This document shows positions 26,867 to 34,861 of a stretch of DNA of 64,000 bases, in pieces; within the stretch, counting starts at the first letter, position 1; every line of letters starts with the position of its first letter. The stretch is taken from assembly GCF_017356015.1 (NCBI RefSeq), contig NZ_JAFIQV010000002.1, positions 235,654 to 299,653 on the forward strand. Direction: 5' to 3'. The position numbers were made by a program, and so were the translations under genes. The DNA is from Azospirillum sp. SYSU D00513. Its GTDB lineage: Bacteria; Pseudomonadota; Alphaproteobacteria; Azospirillales; Azospirillaceae. Under the pieces are notes generated by a model. It was given only the letters and a program-made list of their open reading frames with translations. It made no database searches and was not told the origin of the DNA.

Positions 26867-26950
26867 GTCGGCAGAAAAAGCCGTGAATTGAAACTTGGCT
26901 CTGAAGGGGCTTCCAAAAATCGTTGAAGGGCAGGGGTTTCTCTGCCCTTC
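26867..26950 (+). ncRNA. candidate crRNA-like regulatory RNA (CreR/CreA type)
   Basis: 26867-26894 is a degenerate CRISPR repeat in crRNA orientation. It begins GTCG like the true repeat, forms a short CGGC/GCCG hairpin and ends TGAATTGAAAC, 10 of 11 bases of the real 5' handle TGGATTGAAAC. The pseudo-spacer follows from 26895 (TTGGCTCTGAAGG...), and a 9-bp hairpin (GAAGGGCAG 26925-26933 / CTGCCCTTC 26942-26950) stands where the next repeat hairpin would be. It is transcribed opposite to the cas genes. A possible promoter is TTGAGT (26805-26810) with TATCGC (26827-26832). Similar degenerate mini-arrays inside cas loci are known as CreA (antitoxin RNA) and CreR (cas autorepressor). Expression and function are inferred. 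Confidence 0.7.
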
Positions 26951-26984
26951 ACACTCCCATAATGCCTGATAATATTTTCTTGTT

Positions 26985-29279
26985 TCATAATATATCACGC
27001 TCGATGCTTCTATAGGTCGGATCATCCCAGCGCAGCCCGGCTTGCCGGTCGTACAGGTCCTCGTTCACCAGCTTCACGAACTGATCCCCGAACTTCTTCG
27101 GTTGAACCAGTTCCGCAGCTTGAGCTTCAACCAGTGCGGCGCGGGCGCTGCGAGGGATCTGGACGATGAAGGGCTGTAGCTTGCGCGCGACGGCGCCCGG
27201 CGACGGCACGAACTCCAGGTCGCGCAGCAACCCTTCAATCTTCGCCTTGGCCGGCTCGTAGGGGATGATCACCGGCGCCTGCCGGTCCTCAATCAGGCGG
27301 AACTGCTCGGCGATGGTGGCGAAGGGGAACAAAAGCGTGTCGGCGCGAGCGTCCAACTCGGCCAGGATGCCCTTGGCATCCAGCTTTCCGTGCAGTTCCT
27401 GCGCCCAGTAGACCTCCTGGAAGGAGGCGCGGATGGCCTCCAGCCCCAGCGGGTCGTTGGCGCGTTCCACCAGCGTCTTGGCCGTGGCGGCGAGCTGTTC
27501 CAGTTCGGGCGGCGGCTTGTGGTCCGGGTTTTCCGCCGGATCGAACAGCAGCAGCGTTCCGCCCTCCGGCCCCAGCGCGCCGTCGCGGTTGCAGCGCCCG
27601 GCCGCCTGGGCCACGCTGTCCAGCCCGGCCATGGCCCGCAGCACCAGCGGGAAGCTGATGTCCACGCCGGCCTCGACCAGGGACGTCGCGACCAGCCGCA
27701 CCGGTAGCCCATTTCTCAGGTCTTCCCGCACGGCGGCGAGGACGGTCCGGCGGTGCGCGGCGCATAGGCCGGTGGTCAGCAGCCGCGCGCCCTCGACCTC
27801 TTCCTTCCTCAAGGCGGCGAACAGGTCCAGCGCGTGGCGCCGGCTGTTGACGATGGTCATGGATTGCGTAACGTCGGTCATCGCCTCGGCCAGCATTTCC
27901 ACCTTCGGCTGACCGGGCATCATCTCCACCCGGACCCGCTTCAATTGCTGCTGAAGGCACTCTGGGTCGGGCGCCAGTTCACGGACGTCCTCCAGGCCAT
28001 CCTCGAACCCGTCCTCCTTCCGCAAGGCTGGCTGGGTCGCGGTGCAGAGGACGAGGGTGCAGCCGTAATCGCGCTTCAGCGCCTCGATGGCCTTCAGGCA
28101 GGGGCGCAGGAAGGGGCGGGGCAGGGTCTGGGCCTCGTCCAGCACGATGACCGAGCCGGCGATGTTGTGCAGCTTGCGGCAGCGGCCGGGGCGGTTGGAG
28201 AAGAGGCTTTCGAAGAACTGCACGGCGGTGGTCACCACCACCGGCCGGTCCCAGTTCTCCGCCGCCAGCCGCGCCTTGCGGCCGCCGTCCCGGTCCTCGT
28301 CGTCGGTGCCCTTGTCCTTGCCGTCCGTGTCCCGTTCGGGATCGAAGCCGCTGTGATGCTCCAGCACCGCGTCCTCGTCACCCAGCGCCTTGCGGAACAC
28401 GTCGGCGGTCTGCTCGATGATCGAGGTGAAGGGGATGACGTAGATGACCCGCCGCTTTTCGTGCCTGACGGCATGGTTCAGCGCGAAGGCGAGTGAGGCC
28501 AGCGTCTTGCCGCCGCCGGTCGGCACGGTCAGGGAGAACAGCCCCGGTTCCTCGCCGGCCTGCTTCAGCAGATGGTCCAGGACCTCCTTCCGAACCTTGG
28601 TGACGGGACCGAGCGCCGGATCGCGCTTCACATCCTCCGCGGCCTTGGCGGCGACTCCGTCGAGATGCGCCATGAGCCGGTCGCGCAATTGCTCAAGCGA
28701 GAGTTTGTCGTAGCCGCGCTCGACGGGTTTGCCGTTCAGGCCGGCATAGAACTCCTCAGTCGCCAGCCGGTCGGCGTCGATCAGGGTGGAAAACAGCATG
28801 CGGATCAGCAGGGCGCTCTTGAAGCCGTCCCGCGCGCTGAGCTTGATCGGCGGCTTCATCCCCTTGAGGTCGGGCAGCGTCACACCGGCGGGAGGCGTGG
28901 TGTCGCCCTTGAAGCGGCGGAGCCGTTCGACCAGCGGAGTCAGCGGGCCGTCGCCCTCGCCGTTGGTCAGGCCGGCGTGGTGTCCGGCGATGGCGAAAGC
29001 GAGGATCCGGCCCCACTTGTCGCCGTAGAGGTTGGCGGCGATGCAGGCGCCGGCCGTGGAATGGTCGGGGCTCGGCCCATCGCCCTTGATGTAGCGCTGA
29101 TAGGCCGGGTTGGTCTTTCCGGCATCATGGAGCGCACCCATCACCCAGGCCGCGCTTTCCATCTTGAGGATCGCGGCGAATCCGGCTGCCCGCTCGGCCA
29201 CGCCGAGCAAATGGCGGATCAGGGGTTCCCAGTCGGACCCGTCGCCGGAGTTGCCGGAATGAGCGTAGAGTGGCGGCAT
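26985..29279 (-). CDS. cas3: CRISPR-associated nuclease-helicase Cas3
   Basis: The 764-residue effector degrades DNA marked by Cascade. The HD nuclease domain (about residues 15-220) shows GALHDAGK (His51-Asp52), DHSTAGA (His73) and AGHHAG (His100-His101). The SF2 helicase has Walker A TVPTGGGKT (251-259), motif II LDEAQTLP (about 380-387), CTATQPAL, SLVEAGVDISFP and QAAGRCNRDG. I chose the ATG at 29279, which gives a normal N-terminus. It is the first cas gene, divergent from the asparaginase gene, and unusually is separated from cas5 by 478 bases. Confidence 0.96.
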   Translation of the reverse strand: MPPLYAHSGNSGDGSDWEPLIRHLLGVAERAAGFAAILKMESAAWVMGALHDAGKTNPAYQRYIKGDGPSPDHSTAGACIAANLYGDKWGRILAFAIAGHHAGLTNGEGDGPLTPLVERLRRFKGDTTPPAGVTLPDLKGMKPPIKLSARDGFKSALLIRMLFSTLIDADRLATEEFYAGLNGKPVERGYDKLSLEQLRDRLMAHLDGVAAKAAEDVKRDPALGPVTKVRKEVLDHLLKQAGEEPGLFSLTVPTGGGKTLASLAFALNHAVRHEKRRVIYVIPFTSIIEQTADVFRKALGDEDAVLEHHSGFDPERDTDGKDKGTDDEDRDGGRKARLAAENWDRPVVVTTAVQFFESLFSNRPGRCRKLHNIAGSVIVLDEAQTLPRPFLRPCLKAIEALKRDYGCTLVLCTATQPALRKEDGFEDGLEDVRELAPDPECLQQQLKRVRVEMMPGQPKVEMLAEAMTDVTQSMTIVNSRRHALDLFAALRKEEVEGARLLTTGLCAAHRRTVLAAVREDLRNGLPVRLVATSLVEAGVDISFPLVLRAMAGLDSVAQAAGRCNRDGALGPEGGTLLLFDPAENPDHKPPPELEQLAATAKTLVERANDPLGLEAIRASFQEVYWAQELHGKLDAKGILAELDARADTLLFPFATIAEQFRLIEDRQAPVIIPYEPAKAKIEGLLRDLEFVPSPGAVARKLQPFIVQIPRSARAALVEAQAAELVQPKKFGDQFVKLVNEDLYDRQAGLRWDDPTYRSIERDIL

Positions 29280-29512
29280 CCTGATCTCCAGGGGAGAGAA
29301 GTGCGTCCTTCTCTGAAGCCTATGGTGGTAATCCAGAGGTGGCAAGCGCTTTCCGCCGACGCCCGGACACAGGTCGGCACGGCGCCCGCACGGGCGCACA
29401 GGGCAGCGCATCTCTCCCTTTCCAGACGGGGCCGGCGCGGTATCATCCCGGCAAAGGTCAGGCGCATCCCTGCCCGGGCCGGAACGGCCCAGCCGCGCAT
29501 CGGAGAGGATTC

Positions 29513-30601
29513 ATGTTCAAGGTCTATGTGCTCTACACCGGGGGAACGATCGGCTCCGCCGGCACCCCGCTGGCCCCGGTGTCCGGGCCGGACTTCCAGG
29601 CGCTGGCCGGCTCCATGCCCGGCCTGGCGGACGGGCGGGTGACGGGGCAGCCGGTGTCCTACCGGATGGACTGGTTCGAGCGGACGCTCGACAGCTCCGA
29701 CATGGGGCCGCCGGACTGGTTCGCCATCGCGGGCCGGCTGCTGGAGCATTACGCGGACTATGACGGCTTCGTCGTGCTGCACGGCACCGACACGATGGGC
29801 TACACGGCCTCGGCCCTGTCCTTCCTGCTGCCGGGCCTGTCCAAGCCGGTGATCGTCACCGGGTCGCAGGTGCCCCTGTCGGTGACGCCGAACGACGCGC
29901 TCGCCAACCTGACCGGGGCCATCCTGCTGGCGGGGACGCAGGCCATCCCGGAATGCTGCGTGTATTTCGACAGCCGGCTGATGCGCGGGAACCGGGCGGT
30001 GAAGGTCAGCACGAACCAGTTCGCGGCCTTCGCCTCGCCGAACCTGCCGAACCTCGCCACGGTCGGGATCGGCGTCACGGTCAACCGGGCGCTGGTGCGG
30101 CCGGCCCCCGATCCCTCGGTGTCGCTGTCGGTGCCGGCGAACCTCCAGGCCCTGCGCGCCCGGCTGGCCGAACAGGCGCGGGCGGCCGAGGGCTTCTCGG
30201 TCGTGCTGCTGACGCTCTATCCGGGCATCCGGCCCGGCACGGTGGAGGCGATGCTCGCCGGCACCCAGCCGCCGGTCGCCGGGGTGGTGATCCAGGCCTA
30301 CGGCGCCGGCAACGGCCCGTCCGGCGCGGACTTCCTGGAGGTGCTGTCCCGGGCGGACGCGCGGGGCATCGTGCTGATGGACAACACGCAGGCCCTGACC
30401 GGCGCCGTGGACAGCGGCGCCTACGCCACCGGCCTCGCGCGCGCCGGCACCGTCGGCGCCCAGGACATGACGCCCGCGGCGTCCTTCGCGAAGCTCGTGG
30501 CGCTGTTCAGCCGGGGACTGGCGCCGGAGGAGGTGAAGCGGCTGATGGGGACCGATCTGGCGGGGGAGCTGACGGTGCCGGTCGATCCGTTGCTCCTGTA
30601 A
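29513..30601 (+). CDS. L-asparaginase, bacterial type I/II family
   Basis: The 362-residue enzyme hydrolyses asparagine. It has both catalytic threonine motifs of the classical family: YTGGTIGSAGT at the N-terminus and LHGTDTMGYTASALSFLL near residues 90-105. There is no signal peptide, so it is cytoplasmic. GGAGAGGAT stands just before the ATG at 29513. It is unrelated in fold to the asparaginase at 15772-16908. Its last 48 bases recur about 810 bases downstream, at the end of the HEPN gene. Confidence 0.92.
   Translation: MFKVYVLYTGGTIGSAGTPLAPVSGPDFQALAGSMPGLADGRVTGQPVSYRMDWFERTLDSSDMGPPDWFAIAGRLLEHYADYDGFVVLHGTDTMGYTASALSFLLPGLSKPVIVTGSQVPLSVTPNDALANLTGAILLAGTQAIPECCVYFDSRLMRGNRAVKVSTNQFAAFASPNLPNLATVGIGVTVNRALVRPAPDPSVSLSVPANLQALRARLAEQARAAEGFSVVLLTLYPGIRPGTVEAMLAGTQPPVAGVVIQAYGAGNGPSGADFLEVLSRADARGIVLMDNTQALTGAVDSGAYATGLARAGTVGAQDMTPAASFAKLVALFSRGLAPEEVKRLMGTDLAGELTVPVDPLLL
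30535..30582 (+). repeat. direct repeat copy A (inside the asparaginase 3' end)
   Basis: The sequence starting GAAGCGGCTGATGGGGACCG recurs at 31344-31392. The first 24 bases are identical, then copy B has one extra T and a few substitutions. Copy A is the functional gene end. Confidence 0.85.
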
Positions 30602-30682
30602 AGCTCCATCGGCTGTTGGCGTGATGCACGAAACAGGCGACGATGGGCTTTGTCGGAGGATGGGCAACAGGCGGCAATCATC

Positions 30683-31015
30683 ATGAAGGGCCAAGCTTCT
30701 GGACACATCGTGCCGGACGATCTGTTGGGTCCGGTCGTTGCCTATTATCGGCCGCGCAAGGTGATCCTCTTCGGTTCTCAGGCGCGCGAAGAGGCCGGCG
30801 GCGACAGCGACTTCGACCTTTTCGTCGTGGTGGACGACGACACGCCGCCCGAACGGCTCGATTGGCGCGGCAAGTACGAGGCGCGCAGAAGCTTTCACCG
30901 GGCGGTGGACATCGTCACCTGCCGCGAGTCGGTGTTCGAGCGCAAGCGCGGCCTTGTCGGATCGCTCTCCCATACGGCCGACCAGGAAGGCGTCGTCGTC
31001 TATGAGCGCCATTGA
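30683..31015 (+). CDS. MNT-type nucleotidyltransferase (antitoxin-like)
   Basis: The 110-residue protein has the minimal nucleotidyltransferase signature GS-x10-DxD in full (GSQAREEAGGDSDFDLF). Proteins of this kind pair with HEPN proteins; in the MntA/HepT systems the nucleotidyltransferase AMPylates and silences the HEPN RNase. I chose the ATG at 30683; a TTG at 30650 is possible, and the ribosome site is weak for both. It overlaps the HEPN gene by 14 bases. Confidence 0.82.
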   Translation: MKGQASGHIVPDDLLGPVVAYYRPRKVILFGSQAREEAGGDSDFDLFVVVDDDTPPERLDWRGKYEARRSFHRAVDIVTCRESVFERKRGLVGSLSHTADQEGVVVYERH

Positions 31016-31382
31016 TCGGGCGCAGAGGCTGGTCGAGGCGCGTCGGTGGTGGGCCGTCGCGGCGGACGACTTGTGGGTGGCCAGGGCTTGCCTCTCCATG
31101 GACCCGCCCTCACCGGGGATCGCGGCCTATCACTGTCAGCAGACAGCGGAAAAGACCATGGAAGGATTGCTGGTCGCCGCCGGTGTCGGCTTTCGCAAAA
31201 TTCATGACCTCGATGAACTGGCGAGCATCGCTGCCCCACTGTATCCCGCGCTGGCCGCTGATCTCGACCGCTGCCGCCCGTTCACGTCCTGGGCAACGGA
31301 ATACCGATATCCACCGGAAGACGAGTCACCGCCTCCGTCCAGGGAAGCGGCTGATGGGGACCGATCTTGGCGGGCGAGTTGA
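31002..31382 (+). CDS. HEPN-domain protein with a replaced C-terminus
   Basis: The 126-residue protein contains a HEPN domain (about residues 12-110) with the AAYHCQQTAEKTMEGLL and KIHDLDEL blocks. HEPN partners of MNT proteins are often RNases, but I do not see the RX4-6H catalytic motif here. The coding frame runs into a repeated fragment of the upstream asparaginase gene at 31344, so the last dozen residues (ADGDRSWRAS) are not native HEPN sequence. Either the C-terminus has been swapped or the gene is a decaying copy. It overlaps the MNT gene by 14 bases. Confidence 0.75.
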   Translation: MSAIDRAQRLVEARRWWAVAADDLWVARACLSMDPPSPGIAAYHCQQTAEKTMEGLLVAAGVGFRKIHDLDELASIAAPLYPALAADLDRCRPFTSWATEYRYPPEDESPPPSREAADGDRSWRAS

Positions 31383-31392
31383 CGCTGCCGGT
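31344..31392 (+). repeat. direct repeat copy B (asparaginase 3'-end remnant)
   Basis: The 49 bases match 30535-30582 with one inserted T and about three substitutions. This copy is fused to the end of the HEPN gene. The pair brackets the MNT/HEPN module and records an insertion or duplication event. Confidence 0.85.
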
Positions 31393-31627
31393 GGGGTGAA
31401 AGCCTGGGGCGGAATCGCCGACGAAGACCGCTGCCGCCAGCCATGCCGCTCGACAGCCTCCTCGACGGTACCGGGCAAGCTATCTGGATGGTGAAGGACG
31501 CCGAACCAGAGCGCAGCCATGTCAGGAAGGCCTGCTGGAGGACGGCACCGACAGGGTGTTACGCGGTTGTCATGGCGCTGGTACACTGAGACCAGGGGCC
31601 TCGGCGATCAAAGGATGGAGAGCGGCC

Positions 31628-31870
31628 ATGGGGTATGCCGAACTGATCAAGAAGCTTCAGGCGTTGCCCGAGGACAAACGCGCCGAGGTCTTCGATTTCG
31701 TCGAGTTCCTCACCAGCCGTTTCGCCTCTCCCGGCATGGCCGACAGGCGCGACACGGAGGACTGGGAAGACGCCGAGTTCGGCACCTTCGGCTTGGGCCA
31801 AGCATTGCGGGGTTTGGACGAGGATCCCGTCGTCTACAGCCACGACGATCTGCGGGAAAGCTGGCAGTGA
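31628..31870 (+). CDS. antitoxin-like small protein paired with a PemK-type toxin
   Basis: The 80-residue acidic protein begins MGYAELIKKLQALPEDKRAE and continues EVFDFVEFLTSRF, the pattern of DUF2281-type small antitoxins. The acidic C-terminal half (EDWEDAEFGTFGLG... DDLRESWQ) would be disordered when free and bind the toxin. Its stop overlaps the toxin start (GTGA), the usual toxin-antitoxin coupling. The function is inferred from size, order and overlap. Confidence 0.78.
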   Translation: MGYAELIKKLQALPEDKRAEVFDFVEFLTSRFASPGMADRRDTEDWEDAEFGTFGLGQALRGLDEDPVVYSHDDLRESWQ

Positions 31871-32223
31871 AGCGGGCCGGGCAGATCGGCCTCGTCCCTT
31901 TTCCCTACACCGACCTGAGCGGCGGCAAGCTGCGCCCGGTCCTGCTGCTGCGTCCGGCGTCCGCGCGTTTCGACGATTGGCTTGTCTGCATGGTTTCATC
32001 GCAGCTTCGGCAAGCTGAACCGAACCTCGACGAGATCATCGCCCCGGAGGACGCCGATTTCGCCCGAAGCGGTCTCAAGGCCGCCAGCGTGGTGCGGCTG
32101 AGCCGGCTGGCGGTGGTCGATGGGGCCTTGCTGGTCGGCCGTATCGGCGAGATCGACGCCGAACGCCTGGGCCGGCTACGCCGCCGCCTCGCGGCTTGGC
32201 TTGCCGAGCCGTGCGAGAGCTGA
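31867..32223 (+). CDS. PemK/MazF-family toxin
   Basis: The 118-residue protein opens KRAGQIGLVPFPYTDLSGGK followed by LRPVLLLRP, the PemK/MazF SH3-like barrel signature. Most family members are sequence-specific mRNA endonucleases. It starts with GTG at 31867, overlapping the antitoxin stop by 4 bases. A second conserved strand is CMVSSQLRQ. The pair sits next to a tRNA gene in a region with other signs of gene traffic. Confidence 0.85.
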   Translation: MKRAGQIGLVPFPYTDLSGGKLRPVLLLRPASARFDDWLVCMVSSQLRQAEPNLDEIIAPEDADFARSGLKAASVVRLSRLAVVDGALLVGRIGEIDAERLGRLRRRLAAWLAEPCES

Positions 32224-32347
32224 TCCTGGGGCAGGAATGATCATGAAAAGCCGGAACGGCCTGAAGCGTGAAGCGGCTCGATGGACAAAAAATTAGAGCG
32301 CCATGCATTCCGGTTGGATGCAAGGCGCCCTGGCCGTCTGAGATCGT

Positions 32348-32421
32348 TGGAGCGGGTGAAGGGAATCGAACCCTCGTCGTAAGCTTGGGAAGCTTCTGCT
32401 CTACCATTGAGCTACACCCGC
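32348..32421 (-). tRNA. tRNA-Gly (anticodon UCC)
   Basis: Read on the minus strand, the acceptor GCGGGTG pairs with CACCCGC. The D arm (GCTCAATGGTAGAGC), the anticodon loop TTCCCAA and the T arm (GAGGGTTCGATTCCCTT) are all standard. The CCA end is encoded. The anticodon TCC reads GGA/GGG. Confidence 0.95.
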
Positions 32422-32518
32422 GACGCCCCTGTTTATAGGCGACGCTCACGCCCGGCGCAAGCGTTCCGTTGGGGGCTGCTCCGATGGGGAGGACCCCCGC
32501 GCGGAGCCTGCCGGACGG

Positions 32519-33127
32519 TCAGGCCGTCCGGGCGAACCAGAGGGCCGGCTGCGGCAGCTCGCCGACGGCCATCAGGGGGGAGGAGAGGGACAGGGGCGGG
32601 ACGACGGCCAGGGCGGCGGACGGGGCCGCCGCGGGGGCGGTGACCATGCCCGAGACCCCGGCGAGCGCACCGGGGACCAGCTCCAGGCCCAGGAAACGGT
32701 CGAGGTCCACCGGGCCGGGCAGCTGCATGTCCAGCGTCAGCGACCGCGAGAAGCCGAAGCGCGCGTAGTAGGGCGCGTCGCCGACCAGGATCACCGACCG
32801 GTGGCCCATGGCGGCGGCCTTGTTCAGGCTCATGCGGATCAGCTTGCTGCCGAGGCCAGCGCCCTGGAGCCGCTCCGACACCGCGATGGGGCCGAGCAGC
32901 AGCGAAGGATTGCCGCCGACCTCCACGGGCCAGTAGCGGATCGTGCCCTCCAGAACCTCGTTGCCGTGCTCGTCGTGCTCGATGGCGACGAAGCCCAGCT
33001 CGGGCAGGGGGGCGATGCCCTCGCGCAGCTTGTAGGCGGTCTTCTTGAAACGGTCGGGGCCGAAGGCGCGGTCGAGCAGAGCCTCGATGGGCTGGGCGTG
33101 CCGCGTCTCTTCCAGGGTGATGATCAT
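32519..33127 (-). CDS. GNAT-family N-acetyltransferase
   Basis: The 202-residue protein carries one GNAT domain (about residues 1-165). The acetyl-CoA loop is SERLQGAGLGSKLIRMSLN, followed by VILVGDAPYYARFGF, the layout of YhbS-like predicted acetyltransferases. The C-terminal 40 residues are Ala/Pro-rich. The start ATG is at 33127. Substrate is unknown. It is divergent from apaG. Confidence 0.85.
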   Translation of the reverse strand: MIITLEETRHAQPIEALLDRAFGPDRFKKTAYKLREGIAPLPELGFVAIEHDEHGNEVLEGTIRYWPVEVGGNPSLLLGPIAVSERLQGAGLGSKLIRMSLNKAAAMGHRSVILVGDAPYYARFGFSRSLTLDMQLPGPVDLDRFLGLELVPGALAGVSGMVTAPAAAPSAALAVVPPLSLSSPLMAVGELPQPALWFARTA

Positions 33128-33545
33128 GGGGCCGAGGTCTTTCCGTGAAAGAGGTATCAGAGGGGGCGGACCGCCGCCGCCGCCGTGGATCCCCTTGCCC
33201 GGGATCAGACCCGGAGGAAAACCATGGCGCCCGCAAGCGATCCAAGGACGGCCGCGCGCGCGAAATGCGGCGCCTGGCTCCGTCGTCGGAGACGCAAGGA
33301 TTGCGGACGGGACATGGGGTGGGCTCATCGGCCGTTTCGGACGGGAACGCATATATCATCGCACCCGCCCCACCGCAAGAGAGTGGGGGCGGTTACCCAG
33401 GAATCATCACTGGCCCGCCCATCGCGCATAGGACCGGGATGGGGGCCGGACGCCGCGGCACCCCTCCCGCAGCGTGGGATCACCCCACGGCGGCCCTGGA
33501 CGGGGGCGGATGGCGCACCTATTCTCTGCCCTCGGGAGAGCCATC
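33128..33545. other. 418-bp divergent intergenic region
   Basis: The region between the GNAT gene and apaG includes CCG-repeat-like sequence near 33165-33185 and CCCGGGATCAGACCCGG near 33195. It must carry both promoters, but I see no clear boxes, operator or RNA gene. Frames crossing it look spurious. Confidence 0.4.
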
Positions 33546-33938
33546 ATGTACACGCAGACCACCCGTTCCATCCGCGTCACCGTCAACCCGGTCTATCTGG
33601 AAGAGCAGTCGGCGCCGGCCGACAACCACTTCGTGTGGGCCTACCATGTCCGGCTCGAGAATGAGGGGGAGACGACGGTCCAGCTCCGCACCCGACACTG
33701 GCGCATCACCGACGCGCTCGGCCGCGTGCAGGAGGTCCGCGGCCCCGGCGTGGTCGGCGAACAGCCGGTGCTGGAGCCGGGCGCCAGCTTCGAATACACC
33801 AGCGGCACCCCGCTCCCCACCCCGTCGGGCATCATGGCCGGCAGCTATCAGATGGAGGCGGAGAACGGGGAGACCTTCGACGTCGTCATCCCCGCCTTCT
33901 CCCTGGACAGCCCGCACCAGCCCCGGCAATTGAACTGA
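33546..33938 (+). CDS. apaG: ApaG domain protein
   Basis: The 130-residue protein is a single ApaG domain with a fibronectin-like fold. It has [15 protein letters not shown] near the start, [38 protein letters not shown] and the GSYQME and PAFSLDSP motifs. ApaG has been linked to cobalt/magnesium sensitivity in Salmonella; the biochemical role is not settled. It stands alone with the ATG at 33546. Confidence 0.94.
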   Translation: MYTQTTRSIRVTVNPVYLEEQSAPADNHFVWAYHVRLENEGETTVQLRTRHWRITDALGRVQEVRGPGVVGEQPVLEPGASFEYTSGTPLPTPSGIMAGSYQMEAENGETFDVVIPAFSLDSPHQPRQLN

Positions 33939-34195
33939 GCGTCCCCGGACCGGGACACCCGGCCGGAAAGGAGAGGGGCGGCGCCCGCGCCATCGCGGTC
34001 CCGCCGCGCCGACTCATTCCTTTGGACCGCCGTCTTGAAAGTGGTAAAGCTGTCGCCAACTGGGCGAGGGAGGATCGGGGGCGGCGCGTGCGCCGGGCTC
34101 CGCCGGAAAGCCCGCAGTTTTCATCGGCCTTGATCGTCCCGGCGCGCGAGGGCTCCGGGGCGGCGGGCCGTTCGGTTAGGAAAGGTTCTGTTCCC

Positions 34196-34846
34196 GTGAC
34201 GGCTCCCAAGCACCCGCTCGCCGACAACATCGTCCGCGGCCCCGGCCATTCCCCGCTCCCGCGCCCCACCCGCGCGGAAGCCGAAGAGGCGGTGCGGACG
34301 CTGATCCGCTGGGCCGGCGACGATCCCCTGCGCGAGGGCCTGCTCGGCACCCCGGACCGCGTCGTCCGCTCCTACGAGGAGTTCTTCGCCGGCTACGCCG
34401 TCGATCCCACCGAGATCCTGAAGCGCACCTTCGAGGAGATCGAGGGCTATGACGAGATGGTCGTGCTGCGCGACATCCGCGTGGAGTCCTACTGCGAGCA
34501 CCACATGGTGCCGATCGTCGGCAAGGCGCATGTCGCCTACCTGCCGCGCCGCCGCGTCGTCGGCATCTCCAAGCTCGCCCGCCTGGTCGAGGCCTACGGC
34601 AAGCGGCTCCAGATCCAGGAGAAGATGACGGCGCAGATCGCCAACACCATCGACGAGATCCTCCAGCCGGAGGGCGTCGCCGTGGTGATCGAGGCCTCGC
34701 ACCAGTGCATGACAACCCGCGGCGTCCACCACACGGGCGTCAGCATGGTGACCAGCCGCATGCTCGGCGCCTTCCGGTCCGACCCCTCGACCCGGCGCGA
34801 GTTCCTGACCATGATCGGCAATCCCGCCTCGCGCGGGATGGAGTGA
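34196..34846 (+). CDS. folE: GTP cyclohydrolase I
   Basis: The 216-residue enzyme makes dihydroneopterin triphosphate from GTP, the first step of folate synthesis. The zinc and catalytic residues are in [20 protein letters not shown] and [16 protein letters not shown] took the GTG at 34196 as start because AGGAAAGG precedes it and it gives the family length. An upstream ATG at 34022 would add 58 residues with no family character. Confidence 0.94.
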   Translation: MTAPKHPLADNIVRGPGHSPLPRPTRAEAEEAVRTLIRWAGDDPLREGLLGTPDRVVRSYEEFFAGYAVDPTEILKRTFEEIEGYDEMVVLRDIRVESYCEHHMVPIVGKAHVAYLPRRRVVGISKLARLVEAYGKRLQIQEKMTAQIANTIDEILQPEGVAVVIEASHQCMTTRGVHHTGVSMVTSRMLGAFRSDPSTRREFLTMIGNPASRGME

Positions 34847-34861
34847 GCCCTTCGAAGCGGC

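Noticed and set aside
26503..26988. A 161-codon minus-strand frame filling the cas3-cas5 gap
   Set aside because: It has no recognisable domain, runs through the strong terminator-like hairpin and ends at the cas5 start. The degenerate repeat and target site explain the region better.
20938..29279. Possible additional ancillary genes within the cas operon
   Set aside because: Apart from the cas3-cas5 gap, the junctions are only a few bases or overlap, leaving no room for extra genes.
32348..32421. tRNA-Gly as an integration site for the toxin-antitoxin region
   Set aside because: I looked for a second copy of the tRNA 3' end in the flanks and did not see one, and no integrase is present.
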